Part shown: positions 9,420-18,365 of the stretch, piece after piece
Numbering within the stretch: the stretch's first letter is position 1
Layout of the letters: each line of letters begins with the position of its first letter
NCBI RefSeq assembly: GCF_003205205.1
Contig: NZ_QJRL01000003.1
Coordinates: forward strand, 186,001 to 250,000
Direction: 5' to 3'
Source: Pseudomonas sp. LB-090624
GTDB lineage: Bacteria > Pseudomonadota > Gammaproteobacteria > Pseudomonadales > Pseudomonadaceae
DNA: 64,000 nt
Translations under genes and position numbers: made by a program
The notes under the pieces: generated by a model
Databases searched by the model: none
What the model was told of the DNA's origin: nothing
The model's input: only the letters and a program-made list of their open reading frames with translations

Positions 9420-9883
9420 ACCAATCAATAATTGATTCCTGGATAGAGCGACTTGGCCACCCGCACGCGTCATTAGTAACGCTGGGCCATTTGCCAGATA
9501 CACCTCTTGAAGTGGTATTCATGGGGCAAGAATCAGAAACTGCCACCCCTCTGCCCGGCCTCGAGCTGGAGTTTTCAACTGAGCCGTTAATTTTGAAGTG
9601 CGTGCATGTCAACGTGATCAGAACAATCCCCCAGGACCAACCCTATCAAGGCACGCTGCCCGATCGATTACAGGGACTTACAACCAGAAAAGAAGTCACC
9701 GAGAGATTCGGCCCTTCGTCCATGTCGCAGCCGCCCTTGCGAATGCCCTCCCCCTTGGGTGATACCGGGGGTTGGGACGTGTTTGCCTGGGAAAACACAA
9801 ACAACGTCCCCACCTTCGTGATGGTTCAATACAACACCGATCTACAGGTTTGCGACTTGGCCTTCTTCAGGGAGGGCATCTGA
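9416..9883 (+). CDS. Second immunity-like protein, paralogue of the 5699-6205 product
   Basis: 155 residues from ATG 9416, overlapping the previous stop by 4 bp. The layout matches the minus-strand immunity-like protein: a start MNQSIIDSWIERLG against MNAQKLDSYLKKLG, a middle PGLELEF against PGLNLRF, a TTRKEV...FG against TREQT...LG turn, and the shared signature P-x-PLG-x-x-GGWD-x-F followed by QYNTDLQVCDLAF. No membrane segment or signal peptide. It probably gives immunity to a bacteriocin not encoded here (orphan immunity) or is a duplicated copy that has diverged. Confidence 0.6.
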   Translation: MNQSIIDSWIERLGHPHASLVTLGHLPDTPLEVVFMGQESETATPLPGLELEFSTEPLILKCVHVNVIRTIPQDQPYQGTLPDRLQGLTTRKEVTERFGPSSMSQPPLRMPSPLGDTGGWDVFAWENTNNVPTFVMVQYNTDLQVCDLAFFREGI

Positions 9884-9891
9884 CCTGAAGC

Positions 9892-11181
9892 TCAACGTTT
9901 TTTCGCCAGCAAATAGAGGCCAACGAGCAAGCCGAGAACACACAAGCCAGCTACATAGTAGGCAGGCGCCATCGGGCTCACTTTCAGCAGCGCGGTCACC
10001 GCCATCGGCGTCAGCCCACCAAAGATCGCGTAGGCCACGTTGTATGAGAACGACAGCCCGCTAAAGCGGACCACCGCCGGGAATGCCTTGACCATCACAT
10101 AAGGCACCGCGCCGATCACGCCCACGCACAGGCCGGTCAGCGCGTACAGCGGGAACAGCAGCTCGGGCCGGGTCGGCAGGCTGTGGTAGAAGGTCCAGGA
10201 GCTGGCCAGCAACAACAGGCTGCCGATCACGAACACTCGGCCCGCACCAAAGCGGTCGGCCAGGCTGCCGGCACCAATACAACCGAAGCTGAGCAACACG
10301 ATGGCCAGGCTGTTGGCCTTGAGCGAGTCGGTCGGGCTGATGTGGTAGAAGCTCTGCAGCAGCGCCGGGGTCATCAGGATGACCACCACGATGCCGGCTG
10401 AAAGCAGCCAGGTCAGCAACATCGACAGGATGATCGGGCCACGGTGATCGCGCAGCACAGCGCGCAGCGGCAGCTCCTCGGCCAGCGCCTTGCGTTGCTG
10501 CATTTCGGCAAACACCGGGGTTTCGTGCAGCCAGCGGCGCAGGTACACCGAGAACAGGCCGAACACACCGCCAAGCAGGAACGGAATACGCCAGGCGTAG
10601 TCAGCCACTTCTTCCGCGCTGTACACGCTGTTGATCAGGGTCGCTACCAGCGAGCCCAGCAGGATGCCGGCAGTCAGGCCAGCGGTCAGAGTGCCGCAGG
10701 CATAGCCGGTGTTGCGAGCCGGCACGTGCTCGGAGACGAACACCCATGCACCCGGTACTTCACCGCCGATTGCCGCGCCCTGGATGACGCGCATCAACAA
10801 CAGCAGGATCGGTGCCCACATGCCGATCTGCGCATACGTCGGCAGCAACCCCATGATCAGGGTCGGCAGGGCCATCATGAATATGCTCAAGGTGAACATC
10901 TTCTTGCGACCAAGCAAATCACCGAAGTGGGCCATGATGATGCCACCCAGCGGCCGCGCCAGGTAACCGGCGGCGAAGATCCCGAACGTTTGCATCAGCC
11001 GCAGCCACTCGGGCATGTCGGCCGGGAAGAACAACTTGCCCACCACCGTGGCGAAGAACACGAAGATGATGAAGTCGTAGAACTCCAGCGCGCCGCCCAG
11101 GGCGGACAGTGAGAGGGTCTTGTAGTCACTGCGGGTCAGCGGCCGCGAGGGCTGCTCGATACTGCTCGGCACGGAGGTCAT
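9892..11181 (-). CDS. MFS transporter, metabolite:H+ symporter family
   Basis: About 429 residues from ATG 11181; longer starts upstream lack a good ribosome site. Twelve hydrophobic segments. The early motif GALEFYDFIIFVFFA and the loop GDLLGRKKMF (loop 2-3 of the major facilitator fold) plus RVIQGAAIGGEVPGAWVF place it in the MHS branch (ProP, citrate, shikimate and alpha-ketoglutarate porters). The substrate is not predictable. It stands alone, divergent from the thioesterase gene. Confidence 0.88.
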   Translation of the reverse strand: MTSVPSSIEQPSRPLTRSDYKTLSLSALGGALEFYDFIIFVFFATVVGKLFFPADMPEWLRLMQTFGIFAAGYLARPLGGIIMAHFGDLLGRKKMFTLSIFMMALPTLIMGLLPTYAQIGMWAPILLLLMRVIQGAAIGGEVPGAWVFVSEHVPARNTGYACGTLTAGLTAGILLGSLVATLINSVYSAEEVADYAWRIPFLLGGVFGLFSVYLRRWLHETPVFAEMQQRKALAEELPLRAVLRDHRGPIILSMLLTWLLSAGIVVVILMTPALLQSFYHISPTDSLKANSLAIVLLSFGCIGAGSLADRFGAGRVFVIGSLLLLASSWTFYHSLPTRPELLFPLYALTGLCVGVIGAVPYVMVKAFPAVVRFSGLSFSYNVAYAIFGGLTPMAVTALLKVSPMAPAYYVAGLCVLGLLVGLYLLAKKR

Positions 11182-11542
11182 CGCTCGTTGTTCTCTTTGT
11201 AGGGGCATGCAGGCCGCTTGGCGCGCGGCTTCTGAATTGGGAGAGAGGCGAAGATAGCAAATTGCCGAGCCGCGCTGAAAGCGATACAAAATCCCTCCAG
11301 ATATTCATGAATGTGCGGTCGTCGCTGGCCGTTATGCTCTATATACTGGGGATTCGTAGGAAAAGGTTGCTGCTAGTGTGGGATGTTGTGCGAAAACGTC
11401 GGTCTTGATGTCAGACGGTTTCGCAGAGTTTCCCTACGGCCGCCCAGTGAAACGAAATCGGCGTAGTATGTTTCAAGCTGAATCGTTTACCCGGCCTTTG
11501 CGCCACACCAACGAAAGCGTCACGGGTCAGAGGCCCCATCGC

Positions 11543-11941
11543 ATGATTGAGCTCGAACAAGAAGATCCTATCCCGCAAGGCGACCTGGCCTTGCAGATTA
11601 CCGCGCTGCCGCGCGAGACCAACGGCTTTGGCGACATCTTCGGCGGCTGGCTGGTTGCCCAGATGGACTTGGCCGGCACTGCCATGGCCAGCCGCGTCGC
11701 CGGCGGCCGCGTGGCGACCGTGGCCATCGACCGCATGGCCTTTCTGGTACCGGTTGCGGTAGGCGCGCAGCTGTCGTTCTATACCCAGACGCTGGAAATC
11801 GGCCGCAGCTCGATCCAGATGATGGTCGAGGTGTGGAGCGACGACCCACTGTCCAGCGAATGGCGCAAGGTCACCGAAGCGGTATTCGTCTTCGTCGCCA
11901 TCGACGGCAGTGGCCGCACCCGCTCCGTGCCTCGTCGCTGA
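11543..11941 (+). CDS. Acyl-CoA thioesterase, hot-dog fold (YciA-like)
   Basis: 132 residues from ATG 11543. Hydrolyses acyl-CoA to free acid and CoA in the cytoplasm. The hot-dog signature DIFGGWLVAQMDLAGTAMASR contains the catalytic Asp, and VAIDRMAFLVPVAVG follows as in YciA-type enzymes. Normal length for the family. A longer upstream frame lacks support. It is followed 72 bp later by the mutarotase gene on the same strand. Confidence 0.88.
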   Translation: MIELEQEDPIPQGDLALQITALPRETNGFGDIFGGWLVAQMDLAGTAMASRVAGGRVATVAIDRMAFLVPVAVGAQLSFYTQTLEIGRSSIQMMVEVWSDDPLSSEWRKVTEAVFVFVAIDGSGRTRSVPRR

Positions 11942-12013
11942 GCCACGCCGGCGGTAAACTCATTGGATGAGCCAGGGTCCAAGGCCTTCTGGCAATACAA
12001 TGAGACGAATGCA

Positions 12014-12910
12014 ATGGCTACCTTCCAGGTCGTAACCGAGCAACATGGCGAACTGAACTGCTGGCGTATCAGCAGCGACCGCGCCGAACTCCTGATCGCC
12101 CAGCAGGGCGCGCAGATCCTCAGCTACCAGCGGGTCGGCGAGCCGCCGCTGCTGTGGCTGAGTGACCAGGCGATCTTCCGCGAGGGCAAGTCGGTCCGTG
12201 CCGGTGTGCCGGTGTGCTGGCCGTGGTTCGGCAACCTGCAGCGCAACCCCCAGGCCGTTCAGGCTATGTACCACGGCGAACAGGCGCCTGCTCACGGGCT
12301 GGCGCGCTCACGTGACTGGCAGCTGCTGGGTATCGAGGAAGCGGGCGAAAACCTACGCATCGAATTCAACCTCACAGAAGCCCAAGGCCACCTGCCCGAC
12401 TGGCCGCACAATGTGGAACTCACGCTGGTAGTGGAGCTGGGCGAAGCGTTGGCGCTGAAACTCACAAGCCGCAACATGGGCGATAGCCCGGTTACCATCA
12501 GCCAGGCCCTGCACAGCTACTTTGCCGTCAGCGATGTGCGCCAGGCGCGTATCGAAGGGGTCGAGGGGCTGGGCTACATCGAGACTTTGGCCGACTGGGA
12601 GCAGCGCCAGCAGCAGGGGGCACTCGAGTTCGCCGGGGAGACGGACCGGATCTACCTCGACACCCCGCAAACGCTGAGCATTGTCGACCCGCATTGGAGC
12701 CGCCGTATTACCTTGACCAGCAGTGGCTCGCGCTCGGCGGTGATCTGGAACCCTTGGACCGATCGGGCCAGGGCATTGGCGGACATGGCTGATGATGGCT
12801 GGCAGCGGATGCTGTGCATCGAGACGGCGAATGTGTGGAATGACCTGGTGGACTTGAAGCCTGGGGCGAGTCATTCGCTGGGCGTCCAGATCGGTTGTGA
12901 AAATATCTGA
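12014..12910 (+). CDS. D-hexose-6-phosphate mutarotase (YeaD-like aldose 1-epimerase)
   Basis: 298 residues from ATG 12014. Interconverts alpha and beta anomers of hexose 6-phosphates. The galactose-mutarotase beta-sandwich signs are present: GAQILSYQ near the start, RAGVPVCWPWFG (substrate-binding region), AHGLARSRDW with the catalytic-type His, and the C-terminal VIWNPWTDRARALADM with a conserved Trp-Asn-Pro. Followed by a REP-like hairpin that separates it from the convergent DUF3299 gene. Confidence 0.88.
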   Translation: MATFQVVTEQHGELNCWRISSDRAELLIAQQGAQILSYQRVGEPPLLWLSDQAIFREGKSVRAGVPVCWPWFGNLQRNPQAVQAMYHGEQAPAHGLARSRDWQLLGIEEAGENLRIEFNLTEAQGHLPDWPHNVELTLVVELGEALALKLTSRNMGDSPVTISQALHSYFAVSDVRQARIEGVEGLGYIETLADWEQRQQQGALEFAGETDRIYLDTPQTLSIVDPHWSRRITLTSSGSRSAVIWNPWTDRARALADMADDGWQRMLCIETANVWNDLVDLKPGASHSLGVQIGCENI

Positions 12911-12923
12911 GCCCTGCACTTTG

Positions 12924-12959
12924 CCGGCCTCTTCGCGAGCAAGCCCGCGGAGAGGCCGG
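12924..12959. repeat. REP-like palindrome between convergent genes
   Basis: Arms CCGGCCTCT / AGAGGCCGG around a GC-rich core with TTCGCG. This matches the look of the ~35-bp P. putida REP element (CCGGCCTCTTCGCG...). Located between the mutarotase and DUF3299 genes, where it can also act as a bidirectional terminator. Confidence 0.65.
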
Positions 12960-12967
12960 GCCAATTA

Positions 12968-13501
12968 TCAGAGGTCAGCGTCCTCCACCACCCTCACTTT
13001 CCCCGCATCGAGTGCATAGGCCGCGTCGGCCAGGTCATTGCTTACTTTTTCCACCTTCAGCTTGCCGCTGACCCATAGCGGGGTGTAGATGTCATCGATC
13101 TTCAGGCCTTTCGGGTAGCGCACCAGTACCAATTGGTTGGGCGGCGGTGGCGGCACATGGATGCACGCACCCGGATACGGCACCAGGAAGAACAATGTGC
13201 TGTTGCCCTTGGCGTCACTCTCCAGCGGCACAGGGTAGCCACCCAGACGGATGTCCTTGCCATTCATGGCCGGAACGGTCTTGGTCGAGTACATCACCGC
13301 GGGCAGGCCCTTGCTCTGCTTGAGGCCACCCTTGGCGGTAAAGGTGCCCATGGCTTCCGGAGAGTTGTGATCGATCTCGGGCATTTGCTCGAGCGCCTTC
13401 TGGTCCGACTTCGGCATCAACTCCAGCCAGTCGGTTTCGGGCAGTTCGGCATGGGCCAGGGTACTGGCCAACAGCAGGGGGATAAGAAAAAAGGCACGCA
13501 T
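12968..13501 (-). CDS. DUF3299 family secreted protein
   Basis: 177 residues from ATG 13501. Clear signal peptide (MRAFFLIPLLLASTLAHA). The mature part has ELPETDWLELMPKSD at the start and the DUF3299-type core GYPVPLE...FFLVPYPGACIHVPPPPPNQLV, a Cys-His-Pro-rich loop seen in the family. Function unknown; members often sit near metal or membrane transport genes, but no such neighbour is here. Exported to the periplasm. Confidence 0.8.
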   Translation of the reverse strand: MRAFFLIPLLLASTLAHAELPETDWLELMPKSDQKALEQMPEIDHNSPEAMGTFTAKGGLKQSKGLPAVMYSTKTVPAMNGKDIRLGGYPVPLESDAKGNSTLFFLVPYPGACIHVPPPPPNQLVLVRYPKGLKIDDIYTPLWVSGKLKVEKVSNDLADAAYALDAGKVRVVEDADL

Positions 13502-13549
13502 GGCAATGCTCGGCAACTCGGGTGAATTGCCGGGCATTCTAACCAGTAT

Positions 13550-13795
13550 TCAGCGTTTCTTGATGAATCCGTAGATCACCAGAAGGACAACGGCACCGAC
13601 CAGCGCGCCAAAGAAGCCCGCCGCCTGCCCGGCCTGGTAAATACCCAGGGCCTGGCCGCCATAGGTGGCCAACAGGGAGCCGGCGATACCCAGCAGGATG
13701 GTCATGATCCAGCCCATGCTGTCATCGCCCGGCTTGATGAAGCGGGCCAGCAGGCCGACGATGAGGCCGATGAAAATGGTTCCAATGATGCCCAT
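13550..13795 (-). CDS. GlsB/YeaQ/YmgE family small membrane protein
   Basis: 81 residues, three hydrophobic segments with many Gly (GIIGTIFIGLIVGLLARF, WIMTILLGIAGSLLATYGG, FFGALVGAVVLLVIYGFI). This is the transglycosylase-associated / GlsB stress-response membrane family; molecular role unknown. ATG 13795 is preferred over an upstream frame. Confidence 0.88.
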   Translation of the reverse strand: MGIIGTIFIGLIVGLLARFIKPGDDSMGWIMTILLGIAGSLLATYGGQALGIYQAGQAAGFFGALVGAVVLLVIYGFIKKR

Positions 13796-13891
13796 GGCAA
13801 TCCCTCTGCAGTGAATATGAAACAAGCCGAAGCCTAGACAGCACTTCGGCTTGTTGCCATTTCAGAGGGCATGGCGCATGTAGAAGTTCGA

Positions 13892-14974
13892 TCAGTTGCT
13901 GATCAGGGCCTCTACTTCGGCAATCTTGCGCTCGAGGGTGGCCATGTCACGGCAGCGCAGGGTGGCGTGGCCAACCTTGCGGCCGACCTTGAAGGCCTTG
14001 CCGTAATGGTGCAGGTGGCAGTCATCGATGGCGACAACCTGCTCCACCGCCGGCACTTCGCCGATGAAGTTCAGCATCGCGCTCTCGCCCACCTTGGCAG
14101 TCGAGCCCAGCGGCAAGCCGGCAACGGCGCGCAGGTGGTTCTCGAACTGGCTGCACTCGGCGCCTTCGATGGTCCAGTGCCCGGAGTTATGTACTCGCGG
14201 GGCGATCTCGTTGGCCTTCAGGCCGCCGTCGACTTCGAAGAACTCGAAAGCCATCACGCCCACATAATCCAGCTTCTGCAGCACACGGCCGACGTAGTCT
14301 TCGGCCAGGGCCTGCAGCGGGTGTGCCTGGCTAGCCACCGACAGGCGCAGGATGCCGCTCTCGTGGGTGTTGTGCACCAGCGGGTAGAAGCGGGTTTCGC
14401 CATCACGGGCACGCACGGCCACCAGCGATACTTCGCCAGTGAACGGCACGAAGCCTTCCAGCAAGCACGGGACGCTGCCCAGTTCGGCGAAGGTGCCTAC
14501 CACGTCTTCTGGCGTGCGCAGCACCTTCTGGCCCTTGCCGTCATAGCCCAGGGTGCGGGTTTTCAGCACGGCCGGCAGGCCGATGCTGGTCACTGCAGCG
14601 TCCAGGTCTGCCTGGGAGAGGATGTCCGCAAAGGCTGGGGTGGGGATACCCAGGTCGCGGAACATGCTCTTTTCGAACAGGCGGTCGCGGGCAATGCGCA
14701 ACGCCTCGGCGCTGGGGTACACCGGCACGAACTGCGAGAGGAAGGCCACGGTCTCGGCCGGGACGCTTTCGAATTCGAAGGTGACCAGGTCGACCTCGTC
14801 GGCCAACTGGCGCAGGTGGTCCTGATCGCCATAGTCGGCACGCAGGTGCTCGCCCAGGGGCGCCGCGCAGGCGTCCGGTGCCGGGTCGAGGAAGGCGAAG
14901 TTCATGCCCAGCGGAGTACCCGCCAGGGCCAGCATGCGGCCCAGCTGGCCGCCACCGATTACACCGATCTTCAT
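13892..14974 (-). CDS. purK: N5-carboxyaminoimidazole ribonucleotide synthase PurK
   Basis: 360 residues. ATP-grasp enzyme of de novo purine synthesis: AIR + bicarbonate + ATP to N5-CAIR. Start MKIGVIGGGQLGRMLA is the Rossmann-like PurK signature; KTRTLGYDGKGQ is the ATP-grasp loop and EIAPRVHNSGHWTIEG the substrate/metal region. Ten bp after purE in a purEK operon. Confidence 0.96.
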   Translation of the reverse strand: MKIGVIGGGQLGRMLALAGTPLGMNFAFLDPAPDACAAPLGEHLRADYGDQDHLRQLADEVDLVTFEFESVPAETVAFLSQFVPVYPSAEALRIARDRLFEKSMFRDLGIPTPAFADILSQADLDAAVTSIGLPAVLKTRTLGYDGKGQKVLRTPEDVVGTFAELGSVPCLLEGFVPFTGEVSLVAVRARDGETRFYPLVHNTHESGILRLSVASQAHPLQALAEDYVGRVLQKLDYVGVMAFEFFEVDGGLKANEIAPRVHNSGHWTIEGAECSQFENHLRAVAGLPLGSTAKVGESAMLNFIGEVPAVEQVVAIDDCHLHHYGKAFKVGRKVGHATLRCRDMATLERKIAEVEALISN

Positions 14975-14984
14975 GGGTTGAGCC

Positions 14985-15476
14985 TCAAGCCTGGCGCGGG
15001 TCTGGATTATCCAGCACGGTGTCGGTCTGTTCCGTGCGGAACTGCTTCAGTGCCGCGTGATACTGCGGATACTTGGCGCCAAGGATGCTGGCCGACAGCA
15101 AGGCTGCGTTGACCGCGCCGGCACGACCGATGGCCAGGGTGGCAACTGGCACACCCGCGGGCATCTGCACGATCGACAACAGCGAATCGACGCCCGACAG
15201 CATCGACGACTGCACCGGCACACCCAGCACCGGCAGGTGGGTCTTGGCGGCGCACATGCCTGGCAGGTGGGCTGCGCCACCGGCACCGGCGATGATCACC
15301 TCGATGCCACGGCCCTCGGCCTCCTCGGCATACTGGAACAGCAGATCCGGGGTGCGGTGGGCGGAAACCACCTTCACTTCGTAGGGAATGCCGAGTTTTT
15401 CCAGCATATCGGCGGTGTGGCTAAGGGTGGACCAATCGGACTTGGAGCCCATGATCACGCCAACCAGTGCACTCAT
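14985..15476 (-). CDS. purE: N5-carboxyaminoimidazole ribonucleotide mutase PurE
   Basis: 163 residues from ATG 15476. Converts N5-CAIR to CAIR, the step after PurK. Shows [20 protein letters not shown] with the conserved catalytic-region His, [12 protein letters not shown] and [21 protein letters not shown], all standard for class I PurE. First gene of purEK. Its leader contains two hairpins, one terminator-like. Confidence 0.96.
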   Translation of the reverse strand: MSALVGVIMGSKSDWSTLSHTADMLEKLGIPYEVKVVSAHRTPDLLFQYAEEAEGRGIEVIIAGAGGAAHLPGMCAAKTHLPVLGVPVQSSMLSGVDSLLSIVQMPAGVPVATLAIGRAGAVNAALLSASILGAKYPQYHAALKQFRTEQTDTVLDNPDPRQA

Positions 15477-15513
15477 CGTCGAGCCTCTTCGCTTGTGCGC
15501 CCTTGGGCGCGTC

Positions 15514-15554
15514 AAAAAACAACAAGCCACGCGGGACGACCGGCGTGGCTTGTT
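15514..15554 (-). terminator. Intrinsic terminator in the purEK leader / end of the LysR transcript
   Basis: A 12-bp perfect stem (AACAAGCCACGC / GCGTGGCTTGTT, 10-nt loop) followed in the minus direction by TTTTTT. It lies only about 40 bp before the purE start and about 94 bp after the LysR stop. It either ends the LysR transcript or acts as an attenuator for purEK. Confidence 0.8.
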
Positions 15555-15564
15555 TGCTGATCAG

Positions 15565-15600
15565 GACCGGACACATCCGGTCGAAAGGCCGCGCAGTATA
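15565..15600 (-). promoter_or_regulatory. Candidate purEK promoter -10 and leader hairpin
   Basis: On the minus strand a good -10 (TATACT, 15595-15600) is followed by a short leader containing the perfect 7-bp hairpin GACCGGA/TCCGGTC (15565-15582). Both lie upstream of the terminator at 15514-15554. The -35 is weak. If this is the purEK promoter, transcription must read through a terminator. Confidence 0.45.
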
Positions 15601-15647
15601 CCGTAAGGTGGTGCGTTTAAGGCACCCCGGCGACCAACTGTCGCCCC

Positions 15648-16580
15648 TTATTTTTCGGGGCTTTGACTGACTTTTGGGTCAACCGCTGCGGCACCCTCGA
15701 GCTTGCGCCACAACAGCCTGACATTGGCCTTGCGCACCAGCGCGCAGCGGTACAGGCGGATTTCCAGCGGCACGTGCCACTGGCTGCCGCCACAGATCGC
15801 CAGCTCACCCCGCTCAAGCTCGCCCCGCATCGACAGGCGCGGCACCCAGGCGATACCCATGCCTTCCAACGCCATGCTCTTGAGACTGTCGGCCATGGCG
15901 GTTTCATAAACGGTGGTATAGCGCAGATTGCGCTGGCGCAGCAGCAAGTTGACCGAACGGCCGAGGAAGGCGCCAGCGGAATAGGCCAGCAGCGGCACGC
16001 TGCCCTCGCCTTCCAGGTCGAACAATGGCTTGCCGTCATCATCCACGGCGCACACCGGCAGCATCTCGGTGTTGCCCATGTGCAGCGAGGGGAAGATCTC
16101 GGCGTCCATCTGCAAGGCTGCATCCGGGTCGTAGAACGCCAGCATCAGGTCGCAGCCACCTTCGCGTAATGCATGCACGGCATCCCCAACGTTAGTCGCA
16201 ACCAGGCGGGTGGCGATGTTCAGCCCGTCGTGGCGCAACTGAGCCACCCATCGCGGGAAAAAGCCCGATGCCAGGGAGTGTGCCGCGGCGACCTGCACCA
16301 CTTCGCCTTGCCCACCTTCAAGGTGATGCAAATGACGTAGAATTTCGCCCAACTGGTCGACAACGGTACGTGCTGTGACCAGAAATAGCTGCCCGGCCTC
16401 GGTCAGTTCGATCGGCGTGCGGGAACGATTCACCAGTTGCAGGCCCAAGGCCGCTTCAAGGCTGCGAATACGCCGGCTGAAGGCCGGTTGGGTGACGAAA
16501 CGCCGCTCTGCCGCCTGGGAAAAACTGCGGGTAGCGGCCAGCGCGCTGAAGTCTTCCAGCCATTTGCTTTCGAGGTTCAC
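15648..16580 (-). CDS. LysR-family regulator, HypT/YjiE-like
   Basis: About 310 residues. GTG 16580 is chosen because GGGAGA lies 8 nt upstream; ATG 16589 and GTG 16616 are alternatives. The N-terminus NLESKWLEDFSALAATRSFSQAAERRFVTQPAFSRRIRSLE is a LysR winged helix closely like the hypochlorite-responsive HypT (YjiE). The C-terminal effector domain is normal. It is divergent from aspA, which it may control; that link is inferred. Confidence 0.8.
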   Translation of the reverse strand: MNLESKWLEDFSALAATRSFSQAAERRFVTQPAFSRRIRSLEAALGLQLVNRSRTPIELTEAGQLFLVTARTVVDQLGEILRHLHHLEGGQGEVVQVAAAHSLASGFFPRWVAQLRHDGLNIATRLVATNVGDAVHALREGGCDLMLAFYDPDAALQMDAEIFPSLHMGNTEMLPVCAVDDDGKPLFDLEGEGSVPLLAYSAGAFLGRSVNLLLRQRNLRYTTVYETAMADSLKSMALEGMGIAWVPRLSMRGELERGELAICGGSQWHVPLEIRLYRCALVRKANVRLLWRKLEGAAAVDPKVSQSPEK

Positions 16581-16762
16581 AAAGCACATCTCCCGACGTG
16601 CACCAAAATGGAACACGCTCGAATGTCAATTGGCGTCACATGAAACACTATGCCGTTTGTGCATAGGTTAGCGTGCAACAGCATTGGCCGCAAAATCACC
16701 TTCAGGCCTAGGATTGGCGCCATTCCGGCATGTGCCGGGTCAAAATCGAGATGATATACATC

Positions 16763-18187
16763 ATGTCCTCCGCTGCATCGTTCCGCGTCGAAAAAGATTT
16801 GTTGGGCACCCTCGAAGTTCCTGCTGATGCTTACTACGGCATCCAGACACTGCGCGCTGCCAACAACTTCCACCTCTCCGGTGTTCCGCTGTCGCACTAC
16901 CCGAAACTGGTAGTCGGCCTGGCGATGGTCAAGCAGGCCGCTGCTGACGCCAACCGAGAGCTGGGGCACCTGAGCGATGCCAAGCATGCTGCCATCAGCG
17001 CTGCTTGCGGTCGACTGATCAAAGGCGACTATCACGAGCAGTTCGTGGTCGACATGATCCAGGGTGGTGCAGGTACTTCCACCAACATGAACGCCAACGA
17101 AGTCATTGCCAACATCGCGCTGGAGGCCATGGGCCACCAGAAGGGTGAATACCAGTACCTGCACCCGAACAACGATGTGAACATGGCGCAGTCGACCAAC
17201 GACGCCTACCCGACTGCTATCCGTCTGGGCCTGCTGCTGGGTCACGACGCCCTGCTGGCCAGCCTCGACAGCCTGATCCAGGCCTTCGCTGCCAAGGGTA
17301 AAGAGTTCGACCACGTACTGAAAATGGGCCGTACCCAGCTGCAGGACGCGGTGCCAATGACCCTGGGCCAGGAATTCCGTGCCTTCGCCACCACCATGAC
17401 CGAAGACCTGCAGCGCCTGCGCTCGCTGGCTCCGGAACTGCTGACCGAAATCAACCTGGGCGGTACCGCCATCGGCACCGGCATCAACGCCGACCCTGGC
17501 TACCAAGCCCTGGCCGTACAGCGCCTGGCAATCATCAGCGGCCAGCCGCTGGTACCGGCTGCCGACCTGATCGAAGCCACCTCCGACATGGGCGCTTTCG
17601 TGCTGTTCTCGGGCATGCTCAAGCGTACTGCGGTCAAGCTGTCGAAGATCTGCAACGACCTGCGCCTGCTGTCCAGCGGCCCGCGTACCGGCATCAACGA
17701 GATCAACTTGCCAGCGCGTCAGCCAGGCAGCTCGATCATGCCAGGCAAGGTCAACCCGGTTATCCCGGAAGCCGTGAACCAAGTGGCCTTCGCCATCATG
17801 GGCAACGACCTGGCCCTGACCGTCGCCGCCGAAGGTGGCCAGCTGCAGCTGAACGTGATGGAGCCGCTGATCGCCTACAAGATCTTCGACTCGATCCGCC
17901 TGCTGCAACGCGCCATGGACATGCTGCGCGAACACTGCATCGTCGGCATCACCGCCAACGAACAGCGCTGCCGTGAACTGGTCGAGCACTCGATCGGCCT
18001 GGTCACCGCCCTGAACCCATACATCGGCTACGAAAACGCCACCCGTATCGCCCGCGTTGCCTTGGAAAGCGGCCGCGGTGTGCTGGAACTGGTGCGCGAA
18101 GAGAAGCTGCTGGATGAAGAGATGCTTAACGACATCCTGCGTCCAGAAAACATGATCGCTCCACGTCTGGTTCCGCTGAAGGCGTAA
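16763..18187 (+). CDS. aspA: Aspartate ammonia-lyase
   Basis: 474 residues from ATG 16763. Deaminates L-aspartate to fumarate and ammonia. Fumarase/aspartase superfamily marks: TLEVPADAYYGIQTLRA, the TSTNMNANEVIAN and STNDAYPT substrate loops, and the flexible catalytic loop signature GSSIMPGKVNPVIPE. Preceded by a divergent LysR gene and followed by a strong terminator, so it is monocistronic. Confidence 0.96.
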   Translation: MSSAASFRVEKDLLGTLEVPADAYYGIQTLRAANNFHLSGVPLSHYPKLVVGLAMVKQAAADANRELGHLSDAKHAAISAACGRLIKGDYHEQFVVDMIQGGAGTSTNMNANEVIANIALEAMGHQKGEYQYLHPNNDVNMAQSTNDAYPTAIRLGLLLGHDALLASLDSLIQAFAAKGKEFDHVLKMGRTQLQDAVPMTLGQEFRAFATTMTEDLQRLRSLAPELLTEINLGGTAIGTGINADPGYQALAVQRLAIISGQPLVPAADLIEATSDMGAFVLFSGMLKRTAVKLSKICNDLRLLSSGPRTGINEINLPARQPGSSIMPGKVNPVIPEAVNQVAFAIMGNDLALTVAAEGGQLQLNVMEPLIAYKIFDSIRLLQRAMDMLREHCIVGITANEQRCRELVEHSIGLVTALNPYIGYENATRIARVALESGRGVLELVREEKLLDEEMLNDILRPENMIAPRLVPLKA

Positions 18188-18244
18188 CCCGGCTGCTGCA
18201 CACTGTCTCACCAGGTTAAGGGACTAGACACCTCTCAACCTTTC

Positions 18245-18277
18245 AAGGCCCGAGCCAATGCTTCGGGCCTTTTTTTT
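18245..18277 (+). terminator. Rho-independent terminator of aspA
   Basis: Stem AAGGCCCGA / TCGGGCCTT with T8, 58 bp after the aspA stop. Confidence 0.9.
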
Positions 18278-18365
18278 GCCTGATGGATTGTCGGCCCGGT
18301 AAGCGCCCGGAATTACGGCACACTACTTGCTCCGTAATGCATCCCAAGCAAAGGGATTACCCAGC

